A stretch of DNA of 64,000 bases. Source: a bacterium (GTDB lineage: Bacteria; Bacteroidota; Bacteroidia; B-17B0; Aurantibacillaceae). Where the stretch lies: contig JAQSCW010000031.1 in assembly GCA_029945625.1 (NCBI GenBank), forward strand, positions 69,315 to 133,314, written 5' to 3'. Each line of letters opens with the position of its first letter. The stretch's first letter is position 1. Positions 20,644 to 31,300 of the stretch are shown here, one piece after another. The position numbers and the translations under genes are program-made. A model generated the notes under the pieces. It ran no database searches. It was not told the DNA's origin and saw only the letters and a program-made list of their open reading frames with translations.

Positions 20644-21037
20644 AAGTACCCGGTTTTAGTGATTTGTTCTTAAGGAGCAATAAAATAAAGCGAATCTCGA
20701 AAATGATGAAATAAATAAAGTACACTATAAAATGCAGGGCGAAGTTAAAGAAGTCTTTACCTTCTACAAATGATAGTGCAAAAATAAAAATGAGTGCAGC
20801 CAATAGTCGCAATACGGTGCAAACAAACAAGAGTTGCGTAAATTCTTTATGGTGCCTACGCAGTGTATAGATGATGTTGAGAATAATGCCGGTGATGAGG
20901 AAAAAACAAAGTCCCCAAAGAAAGTCCTTTGTTTGCACCACCGAAAACGTATTGAGCAAAAAGCTGCTTAGCAGTCCCAATAGGGAAGGGATGAGGAGCG
21001 AAAACAAACTTTGAAAGAGGATCTTTTGTGGCGTCAT
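20633..21037 (-). CDS. hypothetical four-TM membrane protein
   Basis: Overlapping operon neighbour of the AtpZ-like gene; hydrophobic throughout. Confidence 0.6.
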   Translation of the reverse strand: MTPQKILFQSLFSLLIPSLLGLLSSFLLNTFSVVQTKDFLWGLCFFLITGIILNIIYTLRRHHKEFTQLLFVCTVLRLLAALIFIFALSFVEGKDFFNFALHFIVYFIYFIIFEIRFILLLLKNKSLKPGTYEK

Positions 21038-21246
21038 TTTTTGGGAAAGATGAGGTCCTTTAATACCAAATACAGGGCGAAACCAATTCCTAAAAGACTT
21101 AACACGATGGTGTAGATGGGAAGTGAGTTGTTGAACCAGGCATCGAGTTTTTGTCCGCCAAAAACCGATAAACCAATAATGGCCACCATTTGAAAGGCCA
21201 TGTTACTGTATTTAAAATAGGGATTAGGCGGTTTGGGCTGCGACAT
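21034..21246 (-). CDS. AtpZ/AtpI family protein
   Basis: 70 aa, two TM helices, MAFQMVAIIGLSVFGGQKLDAWF...LLGIGFALYLVLKDL. Confidence 0.8.
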   Translation of the reverse strand: MSQPKPPNPYFKYSNMAFQMVAIIGLSVFGGQKLDAWFNNSLPIYTIVLSLLGIGFALYLVLKDLIFPKK

Positions 21247-21637
21247 TTACGTGTCCGCTGTTTTGAACCATGTTTTTCACTTTTGCACCCATATTGCAGG
21301 TTCCGGTAAAGAGAGCACCGGGTTCAATTACCAGTTTAGAGGTAATGATATCGCCGGCAATTTTTGCAGTACTTTTTAAAGATAAAACCTCCGCAATTGA
21401 AACTGTTCCACGCACTTCACCACTTAGGTCGGCATTCACACTTGTGATGTTCCCTTCAACACTACCACTGGCTCCCAGCACAAATTTACCGGTTATAACG
21501 ATGTTTCCTTTTAACAGGCCGTCAATTCGCACGTCGCCTCCGGAAGTGATATCACCAATAATGGTGGTACCGTTTCCTATGAGATTTACCGAGGTGGCAT
21601 CTCCTGTTGTATTCTTTGTATTGTTTCTTCCTAACAT
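21224..21637 (-). CDS. bactofilin (polymer-forming cytoskeletal protein)
   Basis: NLIGNGTTIIGDITSGGDVRIDGLLKGNIVITGKFVLGASGSVEGNI beta-helix repeat. Confidence 0.92.
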   Translation of the reverse strand: MLGRNNTKNTTGDATSVNLIGNGTTIIGDITSGGDVRIDGLLKGNIVITGKFVLGASGSVEGNITSVNADLSGEVRGTVSIAEVLSLKSTAKIAGDIITSKLVIEPGALFTGTCNMGAKVKNMVQNSGHVNVAAQTA

Positions 21638-21898
21638 GGGCTAAAACTTTTATGAAAAGTACTAATAAACAATTAAAAATGCAAAAAAACGGGACTCTTT
21701 GATGATTTTTGGATTTCTAAGGCATTAGTAAACGAGAATTTTCCAAAAAAATAGATTAGTTTCGGTTGTGAATCCCCATCTCGCGCAACTGTTTGCCGGC
21801 TGATTTTTTGCAGGATGTTCTCAAAAACTAATCGTATGCTGTTTTTGTGAAGGCTTAGTGGGGTTAATATGCAATACAAATACGTTCAAAGTAGGGTA

Positions 21899-24535
21899 CT
21901 AATTTCCTGACTTCAGATTTTTATACTCACGGCCATAAAAGGATTTGTAATCGGGCCAGTTTTTGAGTTTATATAAAAGTGGTAAATTATCGGAGGAGAT
22001 GGGGTATAATTCTACTTCTCCTTTTTTCACATCGCCTTTATACAAATCAGGTTCGGCGATAAGGTTTTCGTAATAGCCCAAGGCTTCTTTCGCATTGGCA
22101 AAGGACTTAACGAGAACCATTTGGTTAGTACCAAATAAATTGCTGCTGATATCAAAACTTTTGCTGTTGTAAAAAACAGTATTAAAGTTGCCGATATTTG
22201 TTTTAAGAGATTCAACCACTTTGGCATTGTCGGGCGTAAACGCAACAATAAAATGGGGGATGTCGAACTTTACAACAAAGGTATCTTTCTTCACAGCTAA
22301 GCTGTCGAGGGGTTTCACGACCTCGGGTGTTTTAATTTTTTTTATGGAGGCCAATACATCCTGCGAAAAAGGCGTGACTTCCGAATTGGGATATTTGGCC
22401 ACCAGAAGTTTCAGATTTTGTTCGAGGGTATCAATTCCCTTTATCTTTCCGCTACTCATGGCCTTAATAAACTCAAATTTTGGTAAATAATCACTTTTCC
22501 CGAATTTAGAAATACCTTCTTTGGCCATCGTGAACGATTTGGTATAATCCATCTGCTGATAGATGCCAAACAATTCCACATAATACGTTTCCACCTCACT
22601 TTTTTGCGCACTTAATTCCTTGGCATAGTCAGGGTTCTTAATCAGCATCGCAAATTCACTCTCGGGAAATTCGGTGAGAATCTTGTTCTTATAATAATCT
22701 GCTTTGGTAGTGTTTTTCTCTTGCAAATAGATGCGGTATAGCCCGTAATAGGTATTTAGGGCGTATCGGTTATCGGGGAATCTGCGGTTGAGTTCTTCAA
22801 AAGTGGAAATTGTTTTTTGTGTATTATTGAGTTCTTCTTTATAAATGGAACCCATTTTGTAGTAGGCCCTGATGATTCTATTATTGCTTTTGGTGATGGC
22901 CGAATCGGTCATGGGCAGGTCTTTAAGATAAAACGATACCGATTTTTTTTCTTTTAACACACTGTCTTTGCTCATCACTTTGCCAGTTAAATTATCGGGT
23001 TTTTCTTCCTCGAGAATTACTGTTTTATTAGATCGTCGCCAATTGTCCTCGAGTTTGCGGTTACCCCATTTTTTGCTGAAATCGGCCAAGCCGAATGCCA
23101 ATGTAGAAGCATTGTAGAAATAGAAGCTGGAAGGGGTAGCACCTATTCCCTGGTCGAGCGAAGGCACCGTGCTGGTTGGAAGACTTACCCGATTCATGGC
23201 TTCCTCTTGTTCCTGTCGTTTTCGATCTTCTTCTTTTTCGATGGAGGCGATCATTTTTCCAATGAATTTGTTTCGGTCCTCGTCGCTCATTTTTGCAATG
23301 CGCTGCAAACTGTCTTCTTTAGAAATGGTTTTTATTTGTGTCACCAAACTTTCAAGAGTTTTCTTTCGGGCCACAATGTTTTTGTAATCGGGATGATCGT
23401 TTGGCAATGAGGCGATGGTGCTGTCGTAGTAGGATGAAGCAGGTTGGTAATTGGTGAGATCAAAATTTATTTCTGCGAGTTTGAGATATGAGAGGGCCTT
23501 TTGTTTAGGATTGGCGATGCTGGTGCGAACTGATTTCTTATAATAGGCGATGGCTTCGTTCATGTTTTTTTCGCGCTCTTCTATTTCACCGAGTGTATAA
23601 TAAATGACGTCATAATACTCGCTGTTTTTCATCTCCTTGGCCATTTTGAGAAGATCTTTTTTTGTTTTCTGCGAATTGGTTCGGGTTACATCCAGCAAGC
23701 GGGCAATCTTGATCTTGCTGTAGAAAGTCATTTCATAATTTGGTTTCAACTGAATTGTTCTGGTATAGTATTGAATGGCTCTTTTGTGGTCATTTTGCAT
23801 TTCGGCGAGCTGACCAATGAGGAAGGAATATCGGGCTCTTTTACTTTTGGCGATGCCAAAAAAGAAACTGGAGTTTCTGCTTGCCTGCATTAACTTGGCC
23901 ATGGCTTCGTTGTATTGCCCCCGCCGTATGTAGTAGTCGGCATAAGCAATGGGAAATTCATTTTTAACTACAGTGGGTAATTTGTTTTCGTTTTTGAGCA
24001 GACTGAGATAACCTTCGGACACGCTTACCGCCCCAATTTCGTTGTTGATTTTGATGAGCCAGGTAATGGCCCTGTACTTGTCGTCCGAATTTTTATAGGT
24101 GCGGGCCACATATTCAAATGTTTCCATCGCACTAAATAACTCACGTTTGTAGAAGTGTGAAGTGCCGATATTGATCCAGTTATCATCGATCCATTTTCCG
24201 GAGGAAGCGATCTCATTTCCTTTACTGTCTTTAATCGCGTGTTTTTGAATGCAGAGCGAAGATTTTTTGATGGATTTATCGAAATCGGGAAAAGTGGTTT
24301 TCGCTTTTTCGGCAGTTGGATAAATGTAAACTGGAATAAGTTTGTCGAAATCGTCCTTATTGCTCTTTTCGATCTTATAAACGCCTTCATCAATACTCAC
24401 GGTTGAGTAATAGAGGCCGTTATAACGGGCTGTTAAATTGTGGTAACCGCGACTCACCACCGTGTTTTTGGTAGTGCTGCATGAGGCAACAAAGGCCGCA
24501 AGAAGGCCGGCGGTGATTATACGTTTTAAGGACAA
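21899..24535 (-). CDS. porW: T9SS-associated TPR lipoprotein PorW/SprE
   Basis: Lipobox FVASCSTTKNT; STTKNTVVSRGYHNLTARYNGLYYS followed by TPR repeats, typical of PorW/SprE. Confidence 0.88.
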   Translation of the reverse strand: MSLKRIITAGLLAAFVASCSTTKNTVVSRGYHNLTARYNGLYYSTVSIDEGVYKIEKSNKDDFDKLIPVYIYPTAEKAKTTFPDFDKSIKKSSLCIQKHAIKDSKGNEIASSGKWIDDNWINIGTSHFYKRELFSAMETFEYVARTYKNSDDKYRAITWLIKINNEIGAVSVSEGYLSLLKNENKLPTVVKNEFPIAYADYYIRRGQYNEAMAKLMQASRNSSFFFGIAKSKRARYSFLIGQLAEMQNDHKRAIQYYTRTIQLKPNYEMTFYSKIKIARLLDVTRTNSQKTKKDLLKMAKEMKNSEYYDVIYYTLGEIEEREKNMNEAIAYYKKSVRTSIANPKQKALSYLKLAEINFDLTNYQPASSYYDSTIASLPNDHPDYKNIVARKKTLESLVTQIKTISKEDSLQRIAKMSDEDRNKFIGKMIASIEKEEDRKRQEQEEAMNRVSLPTSTVPSLDQGIGATPSSFYFYNASTLAFGLADFSKKWGNRKLEDNWRRSNKTVILEEEKPDNLTGKVMSKDSVLKEKKSVSFYLKDLPMTDSAITKSNNRIIRAYYKMGSIYKEELNNTQKTISTFEELNRRFPDNRYALNTYYGLYRIYLQEKNTTKADYYKNKILTEFPESEFAMLIKNPDYAKELSAQKSEVETYYVELFGIYQQMDYTKSFTMAKEGISKFGKSDYLPKFEFIKAMSSGKIKGIDTLEQNLKLLVAKYPNSEVTPFSQDVLASIKKIKTPEVVKPLDSLAVKKDTFVVKFDIPHFIVAFTPDNAKVVESLKTNIGNFNTVFYNSKSFDISSNLFGTNQMVLVKSFANAKEALGYYENLIAEPDLYKGDVKKGEVELYPISSDNLPLLYKLKNWPDYKSFYGREYKNLKSGN

Positions 24536-24589
24536 GAGATTAAATAACGTGAAAGTACAAAATTTAGTGTGTTTTGCACGACAAAGTCC

Positions 24590-25513
24590 TTAGTAAACGG
24601 CGATATCGAACTGCACCAAATCTACAAATTCCTGAACGCGATCGTCCACATTTTCTTGCGAAAGACCAATGAGGCGTTCGGTGCCGAATTTTTCAACGGT
24701 AAAGCTGGCCATGGCGCTTCCAAAAATGATGGCGCGTTTCATGTTTTCGAAACTGATGTCTTTTGTTCTGGAGAGGAAACCGGCAAACCCGCCGGCAAAG
24801 CTGTCGCCTGCACCAGTGGGGTCATACACGTCTTCGAGGGGGAGAGCAGGTGCAAAGAATACTTCATCTTTGTTAAACAACAATGCGCCGTGTTCGCCTT
24901 TTTTAATGACGAGAATTTTAGGGCCCATTTTCAAGATTTTTTGGGAGGCCTTTACTAAGGAATATTCACCCGATAATTGGCGGGCTTCCGAATCATTGAT
25001 GGTGAGTACATCGCATAGCGCGATGGTTTCCATTAGTTCGGGCAAAGCCATGTCCATCCAAAAATTCATGGTATCGAGAATGATTAATTTGGGACGTGTT
25101 GTCATTTGATGAATTACGCTTTTTTGAACGGCGGGGGCCAGATTACCAAGCATGAGGAATTCACTGTTTCTGGCACTTTCGGGCACTACCGGCTTAAAAT
25201 CTGCCAGTACGTTTAATTGAGTTTCGAGGGTATCGCGTGAATTGAGATCGTTATGATATTTACCGCTCCAGAAAAAAGATTTCTCACCTTTTTTTATTTC
25301 CAGTCCGTCGAGATTTACGCCCGATTCTTTGAGTGTGTTTAAAAAGCTCTGTGGAAAATCGTCGCCGATGACCGAAACGAGATGGATATTTGGGTTAAAA
25401 TAAGAGGCCGCTAACGCGATATAGGAGGCAGCACCGCCAACAATTTTGTCTGTTTTTCCGAAAGGGGTTTCAATGGCGTCGAACGCAACTGTACCAACAA
25501 CTAGTAAACTCAT
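24590..25513 (-). CDS. PfkB family carbohydrate/nucleoside kinase
   Basis: KIVGGAASYIALAASYF and DPTGAGDSFAGGFAGFL PfkB signatures. Confidence 0.9.
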   Translation of the reverse strand: MSLLVVGTVAFDAIETPFGKTDKIVGGAASYIALAASYFNPNIHLVSVIGDDFPQSFLNTLKESGVNLDGLEIKKGEKSFFWSGKYHNDLNSRDTLETQLNVLADFKPVVPESARNSEFLMLGNLAPAVQKSVIHQMTTRPKLIILDTMNFWMDMALPELMETIALCDVLTINDSEARQLSGEYSLVKASQKILKMGPKILVIKKGEHGALLFNKDEVFFAPALPLEDVYDPTGAGDSFAGGFAGFLSRTKDISFENMKRAIIFGSAMASFTVEKFGTERLIGLSQENVDDRVQEFVDLVQFDIAVY

Positions 25514-25645
25514 GATTTTTTCTAAATTTTTTGGTAAAGATATTGTTTTATTCGAAAAAGTGATGTAGTTTTGCAGCCCTAATCAACAATTTCCGCGTGC
25601 TTTATTGGTAATGGGAGGTGTTGAAAAGGAAAAACCAGAATAAAT

Positions 25646-25719
25646 TCCTTCTTAGCTCAGCTGGTTAGAGCACATGACTGTTAATCATGGGGTCCCTGGT
25701 TCGAGCCCAGGAGAGGGAG
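25646..25719 (+). tRNA. tRNA-Asn (anticodon GTT)
   Basis: Cloverleaf read by eye: acceptor TCCTTCT/AGAGGGA, anticodon stem CATGA-CTGTTAA-TCATG with GTT at 25680-25682, T-arm CCTGG-TTCGAGC-CCAGG; discriminator G. Confidence 0.95.
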
Positions 25720-25828
25720 CAACACCGAAGCAGATGAGAGATCTCTTCGGTGTTTTTTTTTTGAGACCTGTTGGGATTTTATCGCGAGTGAGCGCGCGCG
25801 CGTCTCGGGGAGCCCAGGAGAGGGAGCA
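25703..25828. repeat. 19-bp direct repeat of the tRNA 3' end (25703-25721 and 25810-25828), att-like
   Basis: gagcccaggagagggagca is perfectly repeated 107 bp downstream of the tRNA copy. Confidence 0.8.
25721..25762 (+). terminator. rho-independent terminator of tRNA-Asn
   Basis: Perfect 10-bp stem AACACCGAAG / CTTCGGTGTT followed by T tract. Confidence 0.85.
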
Positions 25829-25836
25829 CTAGAATC

Positions 25837-25868
25837 AAGCCTTGCAGCGATGTAAGGCTTTTTCTTTT
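25837..25868 (+). terminator. second rho-independent terminator-like hairpin after the att-like copy
   Basis: AAGCCTT gcagcgatgt AAGGCTT then TTTCTTTT. Confidence 0.6.
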
Positions 25869-25914
25869 GTGATAAGTGCCCTAACTGAGTACTTTTGAAA
25901 AAACAGCATAAACT

Positions 25915-25972
25915 GGAAATTCCGCTGAAATGGACCCCATTTGATCGCTCCAAACTGACCCCACCCTTTTAG
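25915..25972. mobile_element. candidate IS21-family terminal remnant
   Basis: ctggaaattccgctgaaatggaccccatttgatcgctccaaactgaccccaccc: repeated A-TG-ACCCC motifs resembling IS21-family ends; no transposase ORF here. Confidence 0.35.
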
Positions 25973-26120
25973 TAAAATTTTATTGGTTTTTGGATGTTGA
26001 TTTTAATGCTTATGGTGATGAAGATCATGAGGCTCTATCAACTGAATCATTTGAACTGTGGTAAGTCCTGATTAATTTTAGAGATCCTATCGGGGCGTTT
26101 TTAGTTGCACCTTTGAGTTT

Positions 26121-27803
26121 ATGGAGAGCCTCACCAACATATTAAAACTTTTGGCCGGAGTTGGCTTGTTCCTTTTTGCCATGTATTTAGTGGAGGAATC
26201 GCTCAAAAATCTTTCGGGACGAAAATTCAAAATCTTTTTACAGCGTATTACCAAAAACAGACTGGGGGCAGTGGGTGGCGGTGCCCTGGTGACCGGCATT
26301 CTTCAAAGCAGCTCCATGGTGTCGTTGATGGTACTTGCTTTTGTTGGCGCAGGAGTGTTTACCATGCGAAACGCCATGGCAATTATTATGGGAGCTAACC
26401 TTGGTACCATCTTAAGCAGTTGGTTGGTGGTAAGTATGGGCTTTAAAGTAAATATTGAGATTGCGGCGTATCCCGCTGTTTGTTTGGGCGGAATTTTATT
26501 TGTGATGTTCGGCAACCGCAAAACAATGAAGAATGTAGCTTATTTTTTATTTGGATTTGGTTTATTGTTTATTGCCTTGTCCTTTATGAAAACAGCTATG
26601 GAAGCCGAGGTGAAACAGATTGACTTGTCGCGCTTCGCCTCCATGCCGCCTTTGGTTTTTTTGCTGCTGGGATTTGTGATCACGCTTTTGGTGCAATCGA
26701 GTTCGGTAACGATGGCCTTAACGCTAAGCGCACTTCATGCGGGGGCATTTGATTTTTTAACAGGAGCCGCTATTGTGCTTGGTGCCGAGACGGGCACAAC
26801 GATAAAGATCGTTTTGGGAGCGGCCGGTGGAAGTGCTTCCAAAAAGAGAGTAGCTGTAGGTAATTTTCTTTTTAATGTTTTTCTCACCTTATCCGCATTC
26901 CTATTTCTTAGGCCACTTGTTTATTTCATCACCGAAGTTCTTTTTGTGACAGATCCATTGTATGGTCTTGTTACGTTCTCAAGCCTCATTAATTTGCTCT
27001 CCATTCTTATTTTTCTGCCCTTTTTGGATCCTTATGCGAAATTTCTTGAAAGGTTATTTAAAGAAAGTGATGATTCGGCTTCTGCATTTATTGGAAACGC
27101 TGAACTCACAGAACCCCATACGGCCCTTGATTTATTTCGGCGGGAGACAGCATATTTTATAGAGAACTCAATGATCTTCAATGTGTCGTTGTTTGAACTC
27201 GATAACACATTCTTAAAAGTGCATCCTGAATTTGACCGGATAAATGAGAAACGAAAATACCATTCGATGACCGTCGAAGAAAAATACGAGTTCCTCAAAT
27301 TACTGCAGGGCGAACTGCAAGCCTTCTATCTCAATCTGAGAGCAAAATTACCGGCTGACCACAGTGGACAGTTGAATCAATTGATGGCTGCAGTGCGAAG
27401 CTCCATGTATTCGGTAAAGTGCATGAAAGATGTGGGCGCTAATATTTCTAATTTGCAGCGATCTTCGAAAGATGTAAAATTTGATGTCTTTTTACAGTGT
27501 AAAAATGCTACTGAAGAGTTGTATCATTTATTAAGTTCGGAGATGAAAAAAGAAAAAGATGCCAATTTCGAATCGCTCCACCACATCTTTGACATGATTC
27601 AAACAAACTACACGGCCAGGTTGAATAATTTTTATAGTGATGCACAGAAAGGTTCTCTGGAAGACCTTGACATGACCATTGCCACCAACTTTAACCGCGA
27701 ATTATATACTTCTAATAAAGCCATGCTCATGGCTGTAAAGGATTTTCTGTTAACGGAGAAGGAGGCGCTTAATTTTAATCAGATTCCGGTATATCTGTCA
27801 TAA
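26121..27803 (+). CDS. Na/Pi cotransporter family protein (NptA/PhoU-like)
   Basis: GGGALVTGILQSSSMVSLMVLAFVGAG and LLVQSSSVTMALTLSALHAG paired QSSS motifs; PhoU-like C-terminus. Confidence 0.93.
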   Translation: MESLTNILKLLAGVGLFLFAMYLVEESLKNLSGRKFKIFLQRITKNRLGAVGGGALVTGILQSSSMVSLMVLAFVGAGVFTMRNAMAIIMGANLGTILSSWLVVSMGFKVNIEIAAYPAVCLGGILFVMFGNRKTMKNVAYFLFGFGLLFIALSFMKTAMEAEVKQIDLSRFASMPPLVFLLLGFVITLLVQSSSVTMALTLSALHAGAFDFLTGAAIVLGAETGTTIKIVLGAAGGSASKKRVAVGNFLFNVFLTLSAFLFLRPLVYFITEVLFVTDPLYGLVTFSSLINLLSILIFLPFLDPYAKFLERLFKESDDSASAFIGNAELTEPHTALDLFRRETAYFIENSMIFNVSLFELDNTFLKVHPEFDRINEKRKYHSMTVEEKYEFLKLLQGELQAFYLNLRAKLPADHSGQLNQLMAAVRSSMYSVKCMKDVGANISNLQRSSKDVKFDVFLQCKNATEELYHLLSSEMKKEKDANFESLHHIFDMIQTNYTARLNNFYSDAQKGSLEDLDMTIATNFNRELYTSNKAMLMAVKDFLLTEKEALNFNQIPVYLS

Positions 27804-28343
27804 ATTGTAATGGCAGATCTTACAGAAAATAATTTTTTTTAGGACTAAGTTTTTTCTCTCTAAAAAATCACTCAAAGACATCGAGAATAAGCGGCTGGTG
27901 GCGAGGAACTGCTCGCTCATTCACGAGCGCCAGTGCTTCTTCGAACAGTGATATGTAAACCATTAGGTGCTATTACCGAGTTGACTTTTCTCAAATTTCT
28001 TTTAAAATACCAAAGGCTAAACTTAAAGTTTGCATAAAAGAGTGATGCTAATTTGCCTTCTCAAAAAAAAAGTTAATGAGGCCGATTCAGTCTTAGCCTT
28101 TCTCCAAAATGTGAAAGCGAAAATATAGAGTAACGATTTTTTTTCTAATTAAGAAATAATTTAGGACCCTAATAATATAAGGCAGACATAAAATAAATTA
28201 ATGATTCGGGCATTGGTTGGTGATGAAAGCGGTATGAGTTTGTGATTAACATCACGGGCAGTTTTGAGCAGGCTCATTATAAATCGTTTAAATAGGTACT
28301 TCCTTTGTAGTTGAAAAAATTCACTGATTATTAACTAAAAAAT

Positions 28344-31300
28344 ATGAACATGAAAACAAAATTTATTTTAGCGGCTGCTTGTTCCGTCTTAATGATGACA
28401 AGCGGTCGGGCGCAAACGGTCTGCGCCTCAGATTTAAATGGGTTCGTGGCCAGTAAAAATATTGGGACAACGACGAGTTACGGACTCTTTTTGGGTGCCG
28501 AGTCAAAAGCGGCCCAGACATATAACTATGCCGGGCCCGGAAAAATTACAAGTGTGAGAGTATACGGATTTTATGCCGGTTGGTGGGGAGTACCGCTTAA
28601 AATTGGTGTGTACAGTGTCGACTTAAGTGGCAGGCCATTAAGTGAGATAGCTTCCATTAATCAGACTTGGAGTCCTGCACTCAATGCTCCTTTCGGACCA
28701 GGCTACATGGAAGTTGGTTTTGCCGGTGGTGTTCCTGTATCAAATCGGTTTGCAATAACCGTTGAGATTCGGTACGCGGCACCGTTTGGTAATACCTTTA
28801 ACCTTCAATACACCGGAAACGGAGATGGGGGTGGACAAGATTTAGCATCTCTTGGAGGTCCTTCAACGGGCAACAGTTGGGCCAGTGCCAAAAACGTTCC
28901 TTTTAATAAGGACGGAGATTTTTACCTGATTCCTACTATGGAACATCAAAACGTCCCTTCATTTACAACCACTTCTAATTGCTATTCGGTGAACCAATCT
29001 GTTGCTTTTGCAAACACCACCCAAATGACAAAAGACAGTATGTTCAATAAAATTGCTCGTGCCAATTACACAGGCACAAACAAAATGTGGACCTGGAACT
29101 TTGGAGATGGTACAGCGGTATCTAATCTTCAACATCCAGTGCATGCTTACACTACCGGAGGTGTTTACATTACTACTTTAACTACGGTAATTGAAGGATG
29201 GCAGGGCATTTGCAGCAGAACATTTACACGCAGTGTATCGGTTGGTCTTACTGCAAATGCACCAATTGTTACCAATGCTTTATGTTGGGGTAGCAATACA
29301 GGAAGTGTTGTTTTGGGCGGCAATTTGGGAGCTCCTCCTTATCAATACAATCTGAATAACGGGACCTGGCAAAATGGCCAAAATTTCACCAATCTTGTTT
29401 CAAGTGTTTACACGGTGGGTGTGAAGGATGCTAAAGGGTGTATTGTAACAACAAATTTCAATCTTTTTCAACCTGTGCAAATTATATTTAATGCTGTTTC
29501 CACCACTAATTCAACTTGTGGTAATGCGAATGGCAGTTTGTTCACGAGTTCTTCAGGAGGGGTAACTCCTTTGCAATACAGCATTGATGGCGGAGCACTA
29601 AAAAGCACTCCAACCTTTACCGGTATAGCTGCAGGAATGCACACGCTCATTGCGGTTGATGCGACTGGTTGCGTCAGTAGCACGTTGATACCTTTAAATG
29701 ATATTTCGGGTCCCGCTATTGGCTCACCAAACATTACCAATGTAAGTTGTTTTGGTGGTAATGATGGCAGCATCACCCTTAGTTCAACCGGTGGTACCGG
29801 TTCAAAACAATACAGTATCAGCGGTGGAAACACCTGGCAGGCTAGCAATGTATTTAATAACGTGACTGCCGGTTCATACAATTGTGTGGTGAAAGACAAT
29901 GCAGGTTGCATTTCTGCTACCAATGCCATCATCAATCAGGGTCAGGCCATCGCACTATCAGCAGTTTCACTTCCTGCACTTTGCAACGGTTCAAATAATG
30001 GACAAATTACTGCAAGTTCGTTGGGAGGAACTGGATTTCACCAATACAGTATTAATGGTTTAATTTATCAATCGGGTCAGAATTTCACCGGATTGACTGC
30101 CGGTACTTATACTGTTTACGCGAAAGACGTCACCAATTGTGTTAAAACCACTGTTGTTCAGGTAACGCAGCCCACTGCCTTAGCATTAGCGCTCACTTCT
30201 GCTTCTGCAGCTTGTAACGGCGACGCAAACGGCAGCATCATGGCCGTAGCAACCGGAGGAAATGGTTCTTACTCGTATAATATGAACGGTCAAACCTATC
30301 AAGGTTCGGGAACCTTCTCAAACCTGCCTGCAGGCACCTACACCCTTACTACTAAGGACGTGAATAATTGTATGGCTGCGAATGTAATTACTGTGACAGA
30401 ACCTGCAGCGATTACTTCTACTGTTAACACCACTAATTCTACTTGTACCTTTACAAACGGATCTATCATGGTATTAGGCGGCGGCGGGTCAGGTTCAGGC
30501 TATCAGTACAGTATTGATGGCGGTGTGACCTTTCAGAATTCGGGATTATTTACACCACTGGCAGCAGGTACACGTTATATTATGATTAAAGACGGTTCAA
30601 ATTGTCAAATTACAGTTGGGGCTACTATTGTGGACTCAAATGGTCCGGCAATTGTTGCGTCTACCCAGCAAAACGTTTCGTGTAACGGCGGAAACGACGG
30701 AGCCATTGCAGTAACAACTGTTACAGGAGGTACTGGTTTCTTACAATACAGCAAAAACGGTATCAATTGGCAAATTTCAAATACCTTTAACGGTCTTAAT
30801 GCCGGCTCCTATGTGGTGCAAGTGAGAGACGCGAATGGTTGCACCGGTGTGGTAGCAAAAACAATTACCGAGCCAAACGGCTTCTTAATGACCACCACTA
30901 CGTCGAGCATTAGTTGTTTTGGATTTGCAACCGGTTCTGCAACCATTGCAGCTTCGGGTGGAGCTGGATTTTTGGCATACAGTATTAATGGCGGTGTTTT
31001 GTTCCAATCGGGATCTACATTTAATAATTTGCCGGCCGGAACCTATACCCTCATTGTGAAAGATGCTGCGAATTGCAGCGGTCAAACTTTGTTCAACATT
31101 GTTCAGCCTGCAGCTATTGAGATTAGAGCGCTTGGTATCTTAAATGTAACCTGTAACGGTGCAAATAATGGTGCAATTAATATTATTGCAGCCGGTGGCA
31201 CAGCACCATATTTATATAGCATTAATGGTACCAGTTATTTCACAGCCGGCTCCTTCAATAATTTGCCGGGTAATAATTATTTCGTGTATGTAAAAGACGG

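Noticed and set aside
25681-25953. 90-aa minus-strand ORF ending LLPLLGSNQGPHD
   Set aside because: It is an antisense translation of the tRNA-Asn, terminators and att-like repeat; a typical spurious ORF.
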